Notes under the pieces: generated by a model
What the model saw: the letters and a program-made list of their open reading frames with translations, nothing else
The model's database searches: none
Told to the model about the DNA's origin: nothing
Shown here: piece after piece, positions 18,661 through 27,485 of the stretch
Numbering within the stretch: position 1 is the first letter of the stretch
Layout: every line of letters begins with the position of its first letter
Program-made: the position numbers and the translations under genes
Assembly: GCF_001634365.1 (NCBI RefSeq)
Contig: NZ_CP014578.1
Location: forward strand, 3,906,001 to 3,970,000
DNA from: Paraburkholderia phytofirmans OLGA172
GTDB taxonomy: Bacteria > Pseudomonadota > Gammaproteobacteria > Burkholderiales > Burkholderiaceae
Length of the DNA stretch: 64,000 bases
Direction of reading: 5' to 3'

Positions 18661-20319
18661 ATGGCTACCGTTGGCGGGCAAATCTCGCACGTGCCGATGA
18701 CGCGCGATGAGAAGCGGGTAATCTTCGCATCGTCGCTGGGTACGGTTTTCGAGTGGTACGACTTCTATCTGGCCGGCTCACTTGCGATTTTCATCAGCAA
18801 GAGCTTCTTCTCCGGCGTCAATCCGACTGCCGCGTTCATCTTCACGCTCCTCAGCTTCGCCGCGGGATTCGCGGTGCGGCCATTCGGCGCGATCGTATTC
18901 GGACGCCTCGGCGATATGGTCGGGCGCAAATACACGTTCCTCATCACGATCGTGATTATGGGCCTGTCGACCTTCCTGGTCGGCTTCCTGCCCGGCTACG
19001 CGTCGATCGGCATGGCGTCGCCGGTGATCTTCATCGCGATGCGCTTGCTGCAGGGCCTCGCACTCGGCGGCGAATACGGCGGCGCGGCAACCTATGTCGC
19101 GGAACATGCGCCTCAGGGACGCCGCGGGTTCTACACCGCGTGGATCCAGACGACTGCCACGCTCGGCCTGTTCCTGTCGCTGCTGGTGATTCTCGGCGTG
19201 CGCACGGCCATGGGCGAAGACGCGTTCGGCGCGTGGGGCTGGCGTATCCCGTTCATCGCGTCGATCATCCTGCTCGGCGTGTCGGTGTGGATCCGCCTGC
19301 AACTGCATGAATCGCCGGTGTTCGAGCGCATCAAGGCAGAAGGCAAGACGTCGAAGGCGCCGCTGTCGGAAGCATTCGGTCAGTGGAAAAACCTGAAGGT
19401 CGTGATTCTCGCGCTGATCGGCGTGACCGCCGGCCAGGCCGTGGTTTGGTACACCGGCCAGTTCTACACGCTGTTCTTCCTGACGCAGACGCTGAAGGTC
19501 GATGGCGCGACGTCCAACATCCTGATCGCGATCGCGCTCCTGATCGGCACGCCGTTCTTCCTGTTCTTCGGCTCGCTGTCGGACCGCATTGGCCGCAAGC
19601 CGATCATCATGGCCGGCCTGCTGATTGCTGCCTGCACGTACTTCCCGCTGTTCAAGGCGCTGGCTCACTATACGAACCCGGCGCTGGAAGCGGCTACGGC
19701 GAAGTCTCCGATCGTCGTGATCGCAAACCCGGACGAGTGCTCGTTCCAGTTCAACCCGGTCGGCACGGCGAAGTTCACGAGTTCCTGCGACATCGCCAAG
19801 AGCGCGCTCTCGAAAGCCGGCTTGAACTACGAGAACGTCGCGGCGCCGGCGGGCACGCTGGCGGAGATCAAGGTCGGCGATACGGTGATCAACACGTATG
19901 ACGGCAAGGCCGCCGACGCCAAGGACCAGGGCAAGGCGTTCGACAAGACCCTGGCGACCACGCTGAAGACCGCCGGCTATCCGCCGAAGGCCGATCCATC
20001 GCAGATCAACTGGCCGATGAGCGTGGTGATCCTGACGATCATGATGATCTACGTGACGATGGTCTACGGGCCGATTGCGGCGATGCTGGTGGAGATGTTC
20101 CCGACTCGCATCCGCTATACCTCGATGTCGCTGCCGTATCACATCGGCAATGGCTGGTTCGGCGGCTTCCTGCCGGCGACCGCCTTCGCGATCGTGGCGG
20201 CCAAGGGCAACATCTACTCGGGGCTGTGGTATCCGATTGTGATCGCGCTCGTCACGCTCGTGATCGGCGTGCTGTTCGTCAGGGAAACCAAGGACTCGGA
20301 TATTTACGCGAAGGACTGA
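18661..20319 (+). CDS. MHS-family MFS transporter with large loop insertion
   Basis: 552 residues. The start of the transmembrane core (GTVFEWYDFYLAGSLA) and loop motifs such as GRLGDMVGRKYTF and ALGGEYGGAATYVAEHAP mark the metabolite:H+ symporter family (proline/betaine, alpha-ketoglutarate and citrate relatives). An extra segment of about 110 residues (roughly 348-455) sits between late membrane helices. It contains two cysteines (PDECSFQF and SSCDIAK) and may fold outside the membrane. A GGAGA precedes the ATG. The substrate is unknown; an organic acid is likely from the family. Confidence 0.9.
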   Translation: MATVGGQISHVPMTRDEKRVIFASSLGTVFEWYDFYLAGSLAIFISKSFFSGVNPTAAFIFTLLSFAAGFAVRPFGAIVFGRLGDMVGRKYTFLITIVIMGLSTFLVGFLPGYASIGMASPVIFIAMRLLQGLALGGEYGGAATYVAEHAPQGRRGFYTAWIQTTATLGLFLSLLVILGVRTAMGEDAFGAWGWRIPFIASIILLGVSVWIRLQLHESPVFERIKAEGKTSKAPLSEAFGQWKNLKVVILALIGVTAGQAVVWYTGQFYTLFFLTQTLKVDGATSNILIAIALLIGTPFFLFFGSLSDRIGRKPIIMAGLLIAACTYFPLFKALAHYTNPALEAATAKSPIVVIANPDECSFQFNPVGTAKFTSSCDIAKSALSKAGLNYENVAAPAGTLAEIKVGDTVINTYDGKAADAKDQGKAFDKTLATTLKTAGYPPKADPSQINWPMSVVILTIMMIYVTMVYGPIAAMLVEMFPTRIRYTSMSLPYHIGNGWFGGFLPATAFAIVAAKGNIYSGLWYPIVIALVTLVIGVLFVRETKDSDIYAKD

Positions 20320-20364
20320 AACGCCTGGCGGACGGGGCAACTTGAAAAAATTGCGCGCCGGGGG

Positions 20365-20393
20365 TTGACAGCCTCCGGCCCTATCCGCATAAT
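20365..20393 (+). promoter_or_regulatory. sigma-70 promoter of tRNA-Met
   Basis: TTGACA (20365-20370) and CATAAT (20388-20393) are spaced by 17 bases and lie 12 bases before the tRNA. Confidence 0.8.
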
Positions 20394-20405
20394 CTCGCTT
20401 CTTTC

Positions 20406-20482
<77 letters not shown>

Positions 20483-20489
20483 GTGTTAT

Positions 20490-20524
20490 CAAAGGGTTAC
20501 AGGTCATTGGCTTGTAACCCTTTG
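20490..20524 (+). terminator. hairpin after tRNA-Met
   Basis: CAAAGGGTTACA and TGTAACCCTTTG pair perfectly over 12 bases around an 11-base loop, just after the tRNA. The T-run after it is weak (TCCGTTT), so it may act as a terminator or processing signal. Confidence 0.6.
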
Positions 20525-20584
20525 TCCGTTTACGGGTTTGTCTATCCGGTATGCAACCCGATACCCGGGCGCGATCCATTTCCC

Positions 20585-22177
20585 TCAACGCCGCGGGCCA
20601 GACAGTACACACCCCGTACCGTTCTGCGGTGCTACGTGCAACGCCTCGCGCCTGAGTTTGCCGCTCGGCGTGCTCTGCAGGTCCCGCACGACCTCGATTC
20701 GGTCCGGACGCAGGGCGCCCGGTTTGAGTTCACGCTGGATGCGCCGGATCATATCGTCGACGATATGCGCCGCGCAGTACTCCGGAACGTCCAGCACGAT
20801 AAATGCGCGTAGCCGCACCAGCCCTTCGGGCGTCTCGACCGGCAGCGCCGCGGCCTTCACCACGCGTGGATCGGCGAGCAGGAACTCTTCCAGATCTTGT
20901 GGTGACACCCAATGCCCCGCAACCTTCGTTCGCTCAGAGCGACGTGACAGGAAGCGCCAGCCGTCGCCAGCGCGCGCAAACAGATCGCCGGGGTCGAAAG
21001 TGGGGCCTTGCGGCTGGTAAGCTGCGCTCTCCCCGGGTCGGAAACACCCTAGCATCAGCGCGTCACCGGTGACGCGCAACACCGATGCATCGTCGAGCGC
21101 GCCTGCGCTCCCGTATGCGCCGGTGTCGGGGTCTCCCCCTGCCGCAGTCCATTCATAGCCAAATGCCGCGACCTCGCGCAGACCGGACGCAACACCAGCG
21201 ACTTCAGACAGATAGGGTAGAAAAGTTTCCGTCGTGCCGATTGAATCGAGCATCGGTGCGCGCGAGAACGCCTCCCAACGCTCACGCACTACAGCCGGCA
21301 GCCGTTCACCCGCAGCAAGACACAAGCGCAGCGAGTCGAGCCTGAACGGCCGCTTCGCGCGCGCCATCAACAGGTGATACAGCGTCGGCACCGCGAGGAA
21401 CACACTGACTCGCTCCGCTTCGATGGCCGCGAGAAATTCGTCGTGGCTTTGCCAGCCGGGCAGCAGTACGGACGTGGCGCCGATCGACAGCGCCGGATGG
21501 ATGCCTTGCAGCCCAAACGAAAAGTACGGCCCGCTCGTCCCCAACACGATATCGTCATCTCTCAACCGCCACATGGGTCCTGTCACGTGCCGTTCAAATG
21601 AAGCCACCGCGTGATGGGAATGCACGCAGATCTTCGGGCGTCCCGTCGATCCAGACGATGCAAGGCAGAATGCGGCACGCAAGTCCGGCCCGGTATCGGT
21701 GTCAGCCCCCGGCTCGCGCCGGATGGCCATGCACGCGGCGGCGACCTCGCGGCGCTCAAGTCCAGCCTCGTCGACCGGCCGCAAATCGAGGCCGTGCCGT
21801 ACCCGCGCGGTGCGGTCGCGAAAAACGCGTGCGGGATCGAAATCGCTGAAGAGGAGGTCGTATGCATCGTCGCCGAGGTCCGGATGGACAAGAAACGGCA
21901 AGTGTCCCGCGCGCATCGCCGCAAGCCAGATGCAGAGCGTTTCGAGCGTCGAGCTTCCGACGATGGCAATGCGCTGCTGCGCACGGCATCCGCCCAACTC
22001 CACGTCGAGCTCACCCGCGAGCCGAATGGTAGCGGCGGCCAATTGCGCATAGCTGAGGCTGCGCCGGCCCTCGCTGGAACACTCAATTAGCGCGGTACGC
22101 TCGCCGCGTCCCGCCCGCACATGCCGGTCGACCAGCGACTCGACGCAACCTGCCCGCTGCAGCAGCGGTAATACCAT
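20585..22177 (-). CDS. AMP-dependent acyl/aryl-CoA ligase of the AHBA-like cluster
   Basis: 530 residues from ATG 22177, which has AAGGAG six bases upstream; an upstream ATG adds 13 residues without a better site. It is an ANL-superfamily enzyme: A3 loop SSGSTGRPK, A5 region DSIGTTETF, A8 hinge RTKVAGHWVSPQDLEE and the catalytic Lys in TPSGKLRRE. The overall look is closest to benzoate/hydroxybenzoate-CoA ligases. It would adenylate an aromatic or fatty acid and load it on CoA or another thiol. It is the last gene of the five-gene operon, 61 bases after the aldolase. The substrate (aminohydroxybenzoate or its acyl partner) is inferred from context. Confidence 0.85.
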   Translation of the reverse strand: MVLPLLQRAGCVESLVDRHVRAGRGERTALIECSSEGRRSLSYAQLAAATIRLAGELDVELGGCRAQQRIAIVGSSTLETLCIWLAAMRAGHLPFLVHPDLGDDAYDLLFSDFDPARVFRDRTARVRHGLDLRPVDEAGLERREVAAACMAIRREPGADTDTGPDLRAAFCLASSGSTGRPKICVHSHHAVASFERHVTGPMWRLRDDDIVLGTSGPYFSFGLQGIHPALSIGATSVLLPGWQSHDEFLAAIEAERVSVFLAVPTLYHLLMARAKRPFRLDSLRLCLAAGERLPAVVRERWEAFSRAPMLDSIGTTETFLPYLSEVAGVASGLREVAAFGYEWTAAGGDPDTGAYGSAGALDDASVLRVTGDALMLGCFRPGESAAYQPQGPTFDPGDLFARAGDGWRFLSRRSERTKVAGHWVSPQDLEEFLLADPRVVKAAALPVETPEGLVRLRAFIVLDVPEYCAAHIVDDMIRRIQRELKPGALRPDRIEVVRDLQSTPSGKLRREALHVAPQNGTGCVLSGPRR

Positions 22178-22238
22178 GACAGTCTCCTTATTCGTGTCGA
22201 AATACGCTACCTTCATCGACGCTGGCTAGCGCGGCTCG

Positions 22239-23117
22239 TTACGTCGTTATGACGCAGGCCGGGTCCTTAACCGGCTTGCACAGCCCGTGCGGTTCGAAAT
22301 GCGGTCGCGACTCGCCCGGAAATCTCCGCGCCCCGTCGGGCTCACCGCATGCGGTACGCGCAGTACGCAACGCGTCGCGCAGTTCCGCCAGAATGCTGCA
22401 CGGATCGTCGTGCTGGAACACATTACGGCCGACGCACAAACCCGCCCCGCCGTACTGCACGATCGCGCGCGCCAGTTCGACCAACTGTTCATCCGACTTG
22501 CGCTCGCCACCTGCGAACACGACGCTCGTGTGCGATTGCACGCCGTCAATCAACTCGGCGATCGCGGAGAGGTCATCGGGAACGCCGAGCTTGATTGCAT
22601 CGACTCCCATTTCGACCGCCGCACGCACGAAATGGCGCATCCGTCTCATACGCTCGCTCGCGTTACCGGTACCCGTCTTGTCATAGAGCATCGCGAGCAC
22701 CGGCAGCCCGAACTGATGCGCATCGTCGATCACGCGGCCGAGCAGTCGCAGGTTGGAGCCCGTGTTCGCAGGCAAAAAATTGGTTTGCACCGAAACCGCA
22801 TCGGCACCCAGCCGCATTGACGCCTCAACTGATGTCAGCAGACGCTTCCGGTCAGGCTGTTCGTCGAGGGACAGCGCACCGTTCAGATGAATCATCATTC
22901 CGCCGCTGGTCACAAGCCCCAGGCGTTCCGCGAGTCCCTTGTGCACGACGACCCCCGTTTGCAAGCCCCGCGACACCCAGCCAACCATGTCTTCGAGACG
23001 TGCGATACCGCGTACGGGGCCGATCGTCAGACCGTGGTCGATCGGCACGATCAGTGCGGATCCGCTTTGCGGATCGACAAACCGCGACCAGCGTCGCTTG
23101 CGTGCAATGTAGGTCAT
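22239..23117 (-). CDS. DhnA/ADH-synthase-type aldolase (GriI-like)
   Basis: 292 residues of the DhnA-type class I aldolase fold. Visible active-site features are PIDHG (D27, H28), Tyr145 in MLYDKTG, the Schiff-base Lys176 in DAIKLG, and phosphate-binding GGERKS (203-208) and VGRNVF. This matches 2-amino-3,7-dideoxy-D-threo-hept-6-ulosonate synthase and GriI. These join aspartate semialdehyde to a sugar-phosphate-derived C3 unit, either in the alternative aromatic pathway or in 3-amino-4-hydroxybenzoate synthesis. A DHQ-synthase-II homologue in the same operon strongly supports the GriI-like reading. A simple DhnA/LsrF-type aldolase is the main alternative. The C-terminal about 35 residues are non-conserved. 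Confidence 0.82.
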   Translation of the reverse strand: MTYIARKRRWSRFVDPQSGSALIVPIDHGLTIGPVRGIARLEDMVGWVSRGLQTGVVVHKGLAERLGLVTSGGMMIHLNGALSLDEQPDRKRLLTSVEASMRLGADAVSVQTNFLPANTGSNLRLLGRVIDDAHQFGLPVLAMLYDKTGTGNASERMRRMRHFVRAAVEMGVDAIKLGVPDDLSAIAELIDGVQSHTSVVFAGGERKSDEQLVELARAIVQYGGAGLCVGRNVFQHDDPCSILAELRDALRTARTACGEPDGARRFPGESRPHFEPHGLCKPVKDPACVITT

Positions 23118-23222
23118 CCGTGTTCCTTACCTGGTAATTCCAATGTGAAAGATCAGTCGTGGCGACACGTCCACGGGCCGTTCAACTGCCGCCGCGCGCC
23201 ACCAATGCACGGCCAACCGGCG

Positions 23223-24806
23223 CTACCCGCGGCGTTCGACACCCCGTGCCTCGCGGGCTGAGCCAGGCAACACTGCAGGTTCGGCACCGTCGAGGCTATC
23301 CAGCAGGCGTCTGAGTTCGGCGCAGTACGGCCCCATGAACTGAGTACTGAAATCGTCGAATGCGGAGCGCCGGAAGACTGCGTCAAACTGCAGTCGTCCG
23401 TTCACAGTCGGCGTATAAAGAATGAAGTCGTATGGCTCTACCAGACATCCAAAGCCGACGTAGCTGGAAGGCGCACGCGCGCGTGCGGGGCCTTCGACGC
23501 ACGCGTCCAGTTTCCTCATATCCGCGCGAATCAGGCCGGGGTTTGAAACGCACGCGTTAGTCCCCTGTGCGCGGCGCACTATGGCGCGTGTCAGAGGATA
23601 GAGGACGGGAATCTTGAGCAGCAGCACAAGCCATTCGAGCCGGCCCAGTTCCAGTTGCAAGGCCGCCTGTTCGCGCGCGCGTTGCACAGCACCATGCACG
23701 TGCGCAAGCAACACCCTATCGGGCAGACCAGTGCGAATGCGTAGACCGGCGGGGACGAGGTAGTTGCGAAACGTGTCCGAGTAACGCGGATCCAGCGTTA
23801 GCCGCAAGCTGATCGCGCAAGTCACACGCGTGAAGCCGAGGCCCGTGCCGCCACGCTCAGTCAACCGCACCAGTGCCGTCGTCAAGAGCGTATTGAGCGT
23901 AACGCCCATGTGCTTCGCAATCCGCTTCGCCGTCGTTTCGAGTTCGCTGTCCACCACGCTGTGATAGAAATCGATTTGTGGCATTGGCGCACCAGTGAGC
24001 GCCGCACGTCGACTCGTGAAATTCCGATTGCGGCGAAGCAGATCGCCCGCGATGTTGAGCGCCGCGCGCGCCAGCCGGATTGCACGGGCACGCGGCGAAT
24101 ACCACTCGGGACGAATACGGTGAAGCGGCTCGAAGTCATGGATAGCTGGCGGCGCGGCTGGGACATCTGCATCTGCATGTGCATGTGCATGTGCATGTGC
24201 ATGTGCATGTGCATGTGCATGTGCATGTGCATGTGCATGCGCGTTGGCGTTGGCGTTGGCGTTGGCGTTGGCGTTGGCGTTGGCGTTGGCGTTGGCGTTG
24301 GCGCACACATATTCGTCCATGATGCGTTCGAGCAGCAAACAATCGCTGTGAGCATCGGCGACAGCGTGTGCGCTGCTTAGGTAGACGCACGACGTCGAAG
24401 CATCACGGCCCAGCACGAGATACAACTGAAATGGCGCGCGCCGCTTCCAATCGAGCCTGTTGAGCTCGTTCAATCTCATGAGCAGCGCGCGAAATCCCGC
24501 GTCGCCGAAATCGCATCGACCGTTCCAGCGATGGACACGCAGCGCGACGCTCCCCGCGTCCACATCGTGCGCCGCGCCAGGATCAGGCGGGTAGCCGGCG
24601 TGAAGCAACGGGAAGGCCCGTGCAGCACGCGTGACGGCGCCAGCGAGGCGTGCTGCGCACAACGTGCCGTCTAGAACGAGAATCTGGTTGGTATTGGTAT
24701 TGTCGTAGCGAACCAATTCCGCAAATGCTTCGGTCAGCGCATCGACACGGTTGCCGCTAAACTGCGGCGCGGCGACGGGAGGCGGCGAAGACATGAGGAC
24801 ACTCAC
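23223..24806 (-). CDS. HxxxD acyltransferase/condensation-fold protein with (Asn-Ala)/(His-Ala) repeat
   Basis: About 527 residues. The GTG at 24806 overlaps the stop of the reductase by four bases; an ATG four codons later (24794) is the alternative. The motif SSAHAVADAHS gives the HxxxD signature of CoA-dependent acyltransferases, condensation domains and their relatives. Later segments (VTLNTLLTTALVRLTERGG, CVSNPG, YTPTVNGRLQFDAVFR) fit the second half of that fold. A remarkable spacer of alternating Asn-Ala then His-Ala sits right after the first third, encoded by two hexanucleotide repeats. I infer that it forms an amide or ester between the amino/hydroxybenzoate and an activated acyl group. 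Confidence 0.72.
   Translation of the reverse strand: MSVLMSSPPPVAAPQFSGNRVDALTEAFAELVRYDNTNTNQILVLDGTLCAARLAGAVTRAARAFPLLHAGYPPDPGAAHDVDAGSVALRVHRWNGRCDFGDAGFRALLMRLNELNRLDWKRRAPFQLYLVLGRDASTSCVYLSSAHAVADAHSDCLLLERIMDEYVCANANANANANANANANANANAHAHAHAHAHAHAHAHAHAHAHADADVPAAPPAIHDFEPLHRIRPEWYSPRARAIRLARAALNIAGDLLRRNRNFTSRRAALTGAPMPQIDFYHSVVDSELETTAKRIAKHMGVTLNTLLTTALVRLTERGGTGLGFTRVTCAISLRLTLDPRYSDTFRNYLVPAGLRIRTGLPDRVLLAHVHGAVQRAREQAALQLELGRLEWLVLLLKIPVLYPLTRAIVRRAQGTNACVSNPGLIRADMRKLDACVEGPARARAPSSYVGFGCLVEPYDFILYTPTVNGRLQFDAVFRRSAFDDFSTQFMGPYCAELRRLLDSLDGAEPAVLPGSAREARGVERRG
24163..24306. repeat. twin hexanucleotide microsatellite inside the acyltransferase gene
   Basis: On the plus strand there are ten GCATGT units (24175-24234) flanked by the variants GCATCT and GCATGC, followed directly by ten GCGTTG units (24241-24300). 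Both are multiples of three, so changes in copy number alter protein length (His-Ala and Asn-Ala dipeptides) without breaking the frame. Confidence 0.95.
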
Positions 24807-25906
24807 GCTTGCGTTTCCAACTGCCCTGCGACCGGAGGTATCTTGAGCGGCACCTCCGACCGGTACCAATCGACCAGGCGCGCGAGCAGGTCCTTGTCAA
24901 CAGGCGTCGAACGCGATTCCCGCTTCAGTGCCGCATCGAGGCTCGTGCGGTTGAACGTCCAATCGGTGCTCGCAAACAGGCGATTCGCATCAATCGCACG
25001 ATCAATACGCTGATCGAGCAGTGTCATCGGCGGTCCATGCGTCGCGCGTACGCCAGTCGTCTCGCTGATGATCGACAGGAGCTGCCGATTGTTCAGTTCG
25101 CGGCCACCGGAGCAATGGAACACCTCAAAAGCGGCACCCTGATCCTCACGCGACGTCAGTCCCGCCATGTCGTCGACGACGCGATCAACCGTCACGAGAT
25201 CGGGCTTGACGTCGCCCGGCAGATTCAGCCGCGCGTGGGATGCCCCTGCGCGGCGCACGGCTTCGATTGCATCGACGAACATGTAGAAACCAAAACCATT
25301 GCGTCGGGCCCATCCAGTCTGCGCGTGACCGACAACGATCGTCGGCCGGAAAATGGCGACCGGCAGCGCTCCCTCCTGGTGCAGCACGGACAGCGACTGC
25401 TCCGCGCACCATTTCGTAACCTGATAGCTGTTCACGCAAGGATTGCCGACGTGCAATGTCTCGTCTGTATTACCGCCCCGGATGCCCGCAGTGTATGCGG
25501 TCGACACGTAGTAGAAGCGCTTGCAAGCGGGCGCGTGCGCAGCGACCTTCCGATATAGGTCCACGGTGCCGCACACGTTGGTTTGATACGCATGCGCAAG
25601 CTTGTTCGCCGAATAGCTCATCTCTGCAGCGCAATGCCAGACGGCGTCGGCCGCTTGCAGCGAGTCGGCGTCGAGCGCGTCAGCGAGCGGACCCTGCCCC
25701 GCGTCGAACGTTACCAAGCGATCGCGGATAGCAGCACCAAGGTCAAGTCCGCAGCCGGCGGCCGCTTCACGCACGGCCGTTTCGGTGCGGCAGCCATCCT
25801 GATCATTGCGGGACACCGCGAGCACGGTCGCGCCGCGGGATAACAAGGTCGCAGCAAGTGCGCTGCCGACAAAGCCGGTGGCACCAGTCAAAATTATCTT
25901 ATTCAT
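24803..25906 (-). CDS. thioester-reductase-like SDR (NAD_binding_4 type)
   Basis: 367 residues. The N-terminal Rossmann motif is GATGFVGSALA (8-18). Other markers are WHCAAEMSY, the NVCGT segment, the active-site Ser in VSTAYTAG and YQVTKW with the catalytic Tyr-x3-Lys, followed by IFRPTIVVG. This is the pattern of extended SDRs related to fatty acyl-CoA reductases and the reductase domain of carboxylic acid reductases. It could reduce the acyl/aryl thioester made by the ligase to an aldehyde. No carrier protein domain is present in the operon. It overlaps the acyltransferase by four bases and starts 69 bases after the DHQS-II homologue. Confidence 0.78.
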   Translation of the reverse strand: MNKIILTGATGFVGSALAATLLSRGATVLAVSRNDQDGCRTETAVREAAAGCGLDLGAAIRDRLVTFDAGQGPLADALDADSLQAADAVWHCAAEMSYSANKLAHAYQTNVCGTVDLYRKVAAHAPACKRFYYVSTAYTAGIRGGNTDETLHVGNPCVNSYQVTKWCAEQSLSVLHQEGALPVAIFRPTIVVGHAQTGWARRNGFGFYMFVDAIEAVRRAGASHARLNLPGDVKPDLVTVDRVVDDMAGLTSREDQGAAFEVFHCSGGRELNNRQLLSIISETTGVRATHGPPMTLLDQRIDRAIDANRLFASTDWTFNRTSLDAALKRESRSTPVDKDLLARLVDWYRSEVPLKIPPVAGQLETQA

Positions 25907-25975
25907 TCTGCATTCCTACATTAACGGCGCACCAAGATATGTATGCGATGTCCAGCGAGCAAGTCGGCGAAACAA

Positions 25976-27223
25976 TCAGACTTCGATGATGTGCTCGTCG
26001 ACCTTGACGCCGACATGGCGACCCGGCTGCGTCGTGAATCCCAGCACGCAATCGCCGGGGCGCAGTTCGGTCACGTGGCGGGGTAACGCCTGATCTGAAA
26101 AGACGCGCACATGCCAGTCGTCCTGCATGACGATGTTGACGTTCTCGCCGCCGTCGAACGTCACTTCTATCAGGATCAGCGGACGGATCTCCGTCTTGAC
26201 GCGTCCCACGTAAATCTGCCGCGTGCGGCCCGACGCATTGACCGCGGTGATCTGCGAGCCTGCCTTGAGTTCGCTGATATAGCTGGTCCGGTCGCTTGCA
26301 TGAAAGACGTAGCTGTGTACTGAAGCTGCGTTGATGCGGAACGGACGGAGTTCCATATAGGGAAGATGGAAGACTTCCGGGCAGCACAACAGTCCGCCCG
26401 TCGACGTGGACCCTACCAACAGGCCCTCGTCGGGTTCGAACATGTGCGTTGTGTCAATACAAGCCCGATAGCCAAGGCCGAGATGACGCGTCGCCCTCAC
26501 CACACCCGTCTGAACACGCATGGGCGGGTTGCGGACCGCATCGAGCTTTGCGACGAAGGCGTCGAACTGCGCCACGTCGGTGAAACTCGCCACTACGCCG
26601 TCGCTTCCGAGTTCCAGCACCCCAAGCGCGATCACCGCGTCGTCGACATCCGCGCCGACTTCCTTGAGGAGACGCGCCGGTTGGGTGTGCAACTCGGCGA
26701 TCACCAGTTCGAGTGGAATGTTGGTCGGATCTTTAAACGACACCATCACGCAATCGTGATGGACACCATGGCGGAACGAGTCGCCCAGCGAGCGCGCATC
26801 GTTGACATGCGTACGGAAGCAGGTCGACCAGCCCGAATCGGCGGCTTGTGCCAATAGCTGGATATCGGCGCTCGACACGATGCTCCTGGCTTCGCCCTCT
26901 TGCGCCTCAGCGAAGAAACCGGCCGCCTGCGCCAACTGCCAATCGGCCGCGTCGGCACAAGCGACGACGCGCGTCGTGGTCGGCGGAAAGCGATCGGCAA
27001 ACGTGCTCCAGTTATTCGGATAAAGGACTACGCCATTGAAACCGCTCTCAATGATCTTGCCGATGATCTCTTCGCGTTGCACGTCGGTCAGGTTTTCGAG
27101 TGCACGCGTGTCATACCAAAGTGCGATGCTTTCCGCATCATGCAGTGCCGAAACGGATTGCTGCCGCTTGCGTCCCTTGGACGGCGCGTTGACGGACGGC
27201 TTCTGCATTGCTTCCTGATTCAT
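25976..27223 (-). CDS. 3-dehydroquinate synthase II homologue (GriH-like)
   Basis: 415 residues. The C-terminal about 200 residues carry the family's hallmark blocks: GLLVGSTSTGGLL near residue 267-279, YMELRPFRINAASVHSYV (290-307) and the strand-rich end with RPGDCVLGF. Archaeal MJ1249-type enzymes oxidise and cyclise the aldolase product to dehydroquinate. The GriH branch instead forms 3-amino-4-hydroxybenzoate. About 40 polar residues at the N-terminus are extra, and an internal ATG (sixth codon, with GGAAG before it) may be the true start. First gene of the operon, preceded by an AT-rich promoter region. Confidence 0.85.
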   Translation of the reverse strand: MNQEAMQKPSVNAPSKGRKRQQSVSALHDAESIALWYDTRALENLTDVQREEIIGKIIESGFNGVVLYPNNWSTFADRFPPTTTRVVACADAADWQLAQAAGFFAEAQEGEARSIVSSADIQLLAQAADSGWSTCFRTHVNDARSLGDSFRHGVHHDCVMVSFKDPTNIPLELVIAELHTQPARLLKEVGADVDDAVIALGVLELGSDGVVASFTDVAQFDAFVAKLDAVRNPPMRVQTGVVRATRHLGLGYRACIDTTHMFEPDEGLLVGSTSTGGLLCCPEVFHLPYMELRPFRINAASVHSYVFHASDRTSYISELKAGSQITAVNASGRTRQIYVGRVKTEIRPLILIEVTFDGGENVNIVMQDDWHVRVFSDQALPRHVTELRPGDCVLGFTTQPGRHVGVKVDEHIIEV

Positions 27224-27485
27224 GGTTGCTCTCTACGGTTGCCTTCTACTACATTTAAAATATTTTATAGACCTAATTAATTTCATAACAACCTCTATCG
27301 ACGAAAATCATCGACGAGTCCATTGTGTAGTTTTTTGTCACAAGACGAACGATGGTAAATCGTCGCATTACATAACTTCCGTTACCGGTATGCGGAACCG
27401 CTATATCAGAGTGGCAACGCTCTGCGCGCCCCCCGCCCGGTAAATCCAATCTTCTGAAACGGATCGAATAACGCTATTGCCCTGA
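27224..27485. promoter_or_regulatory. AT-rich upstream region of the biosynthetic operon
   Basis: About 260 bases, the first 150 distinctly AT-rich (TTTAAAATATTTTATAG, TAATTAATTTCATAAC). It contains ATCGACGA...TCATCGACGA direct/inverted words (near 27297-27317). It is likely to hold the operon's minus-strand promoter. I cannot assign -35/-10 boxes with confidence. Confidence 0.4.

Noticed and set aside
20585..25906. Nonribosomal peptide synthetase or carboxylic acid reductase
   Set aside because: No phosphopantetheine carrier domain (LGGxS-type) is present in any of the five proteins.
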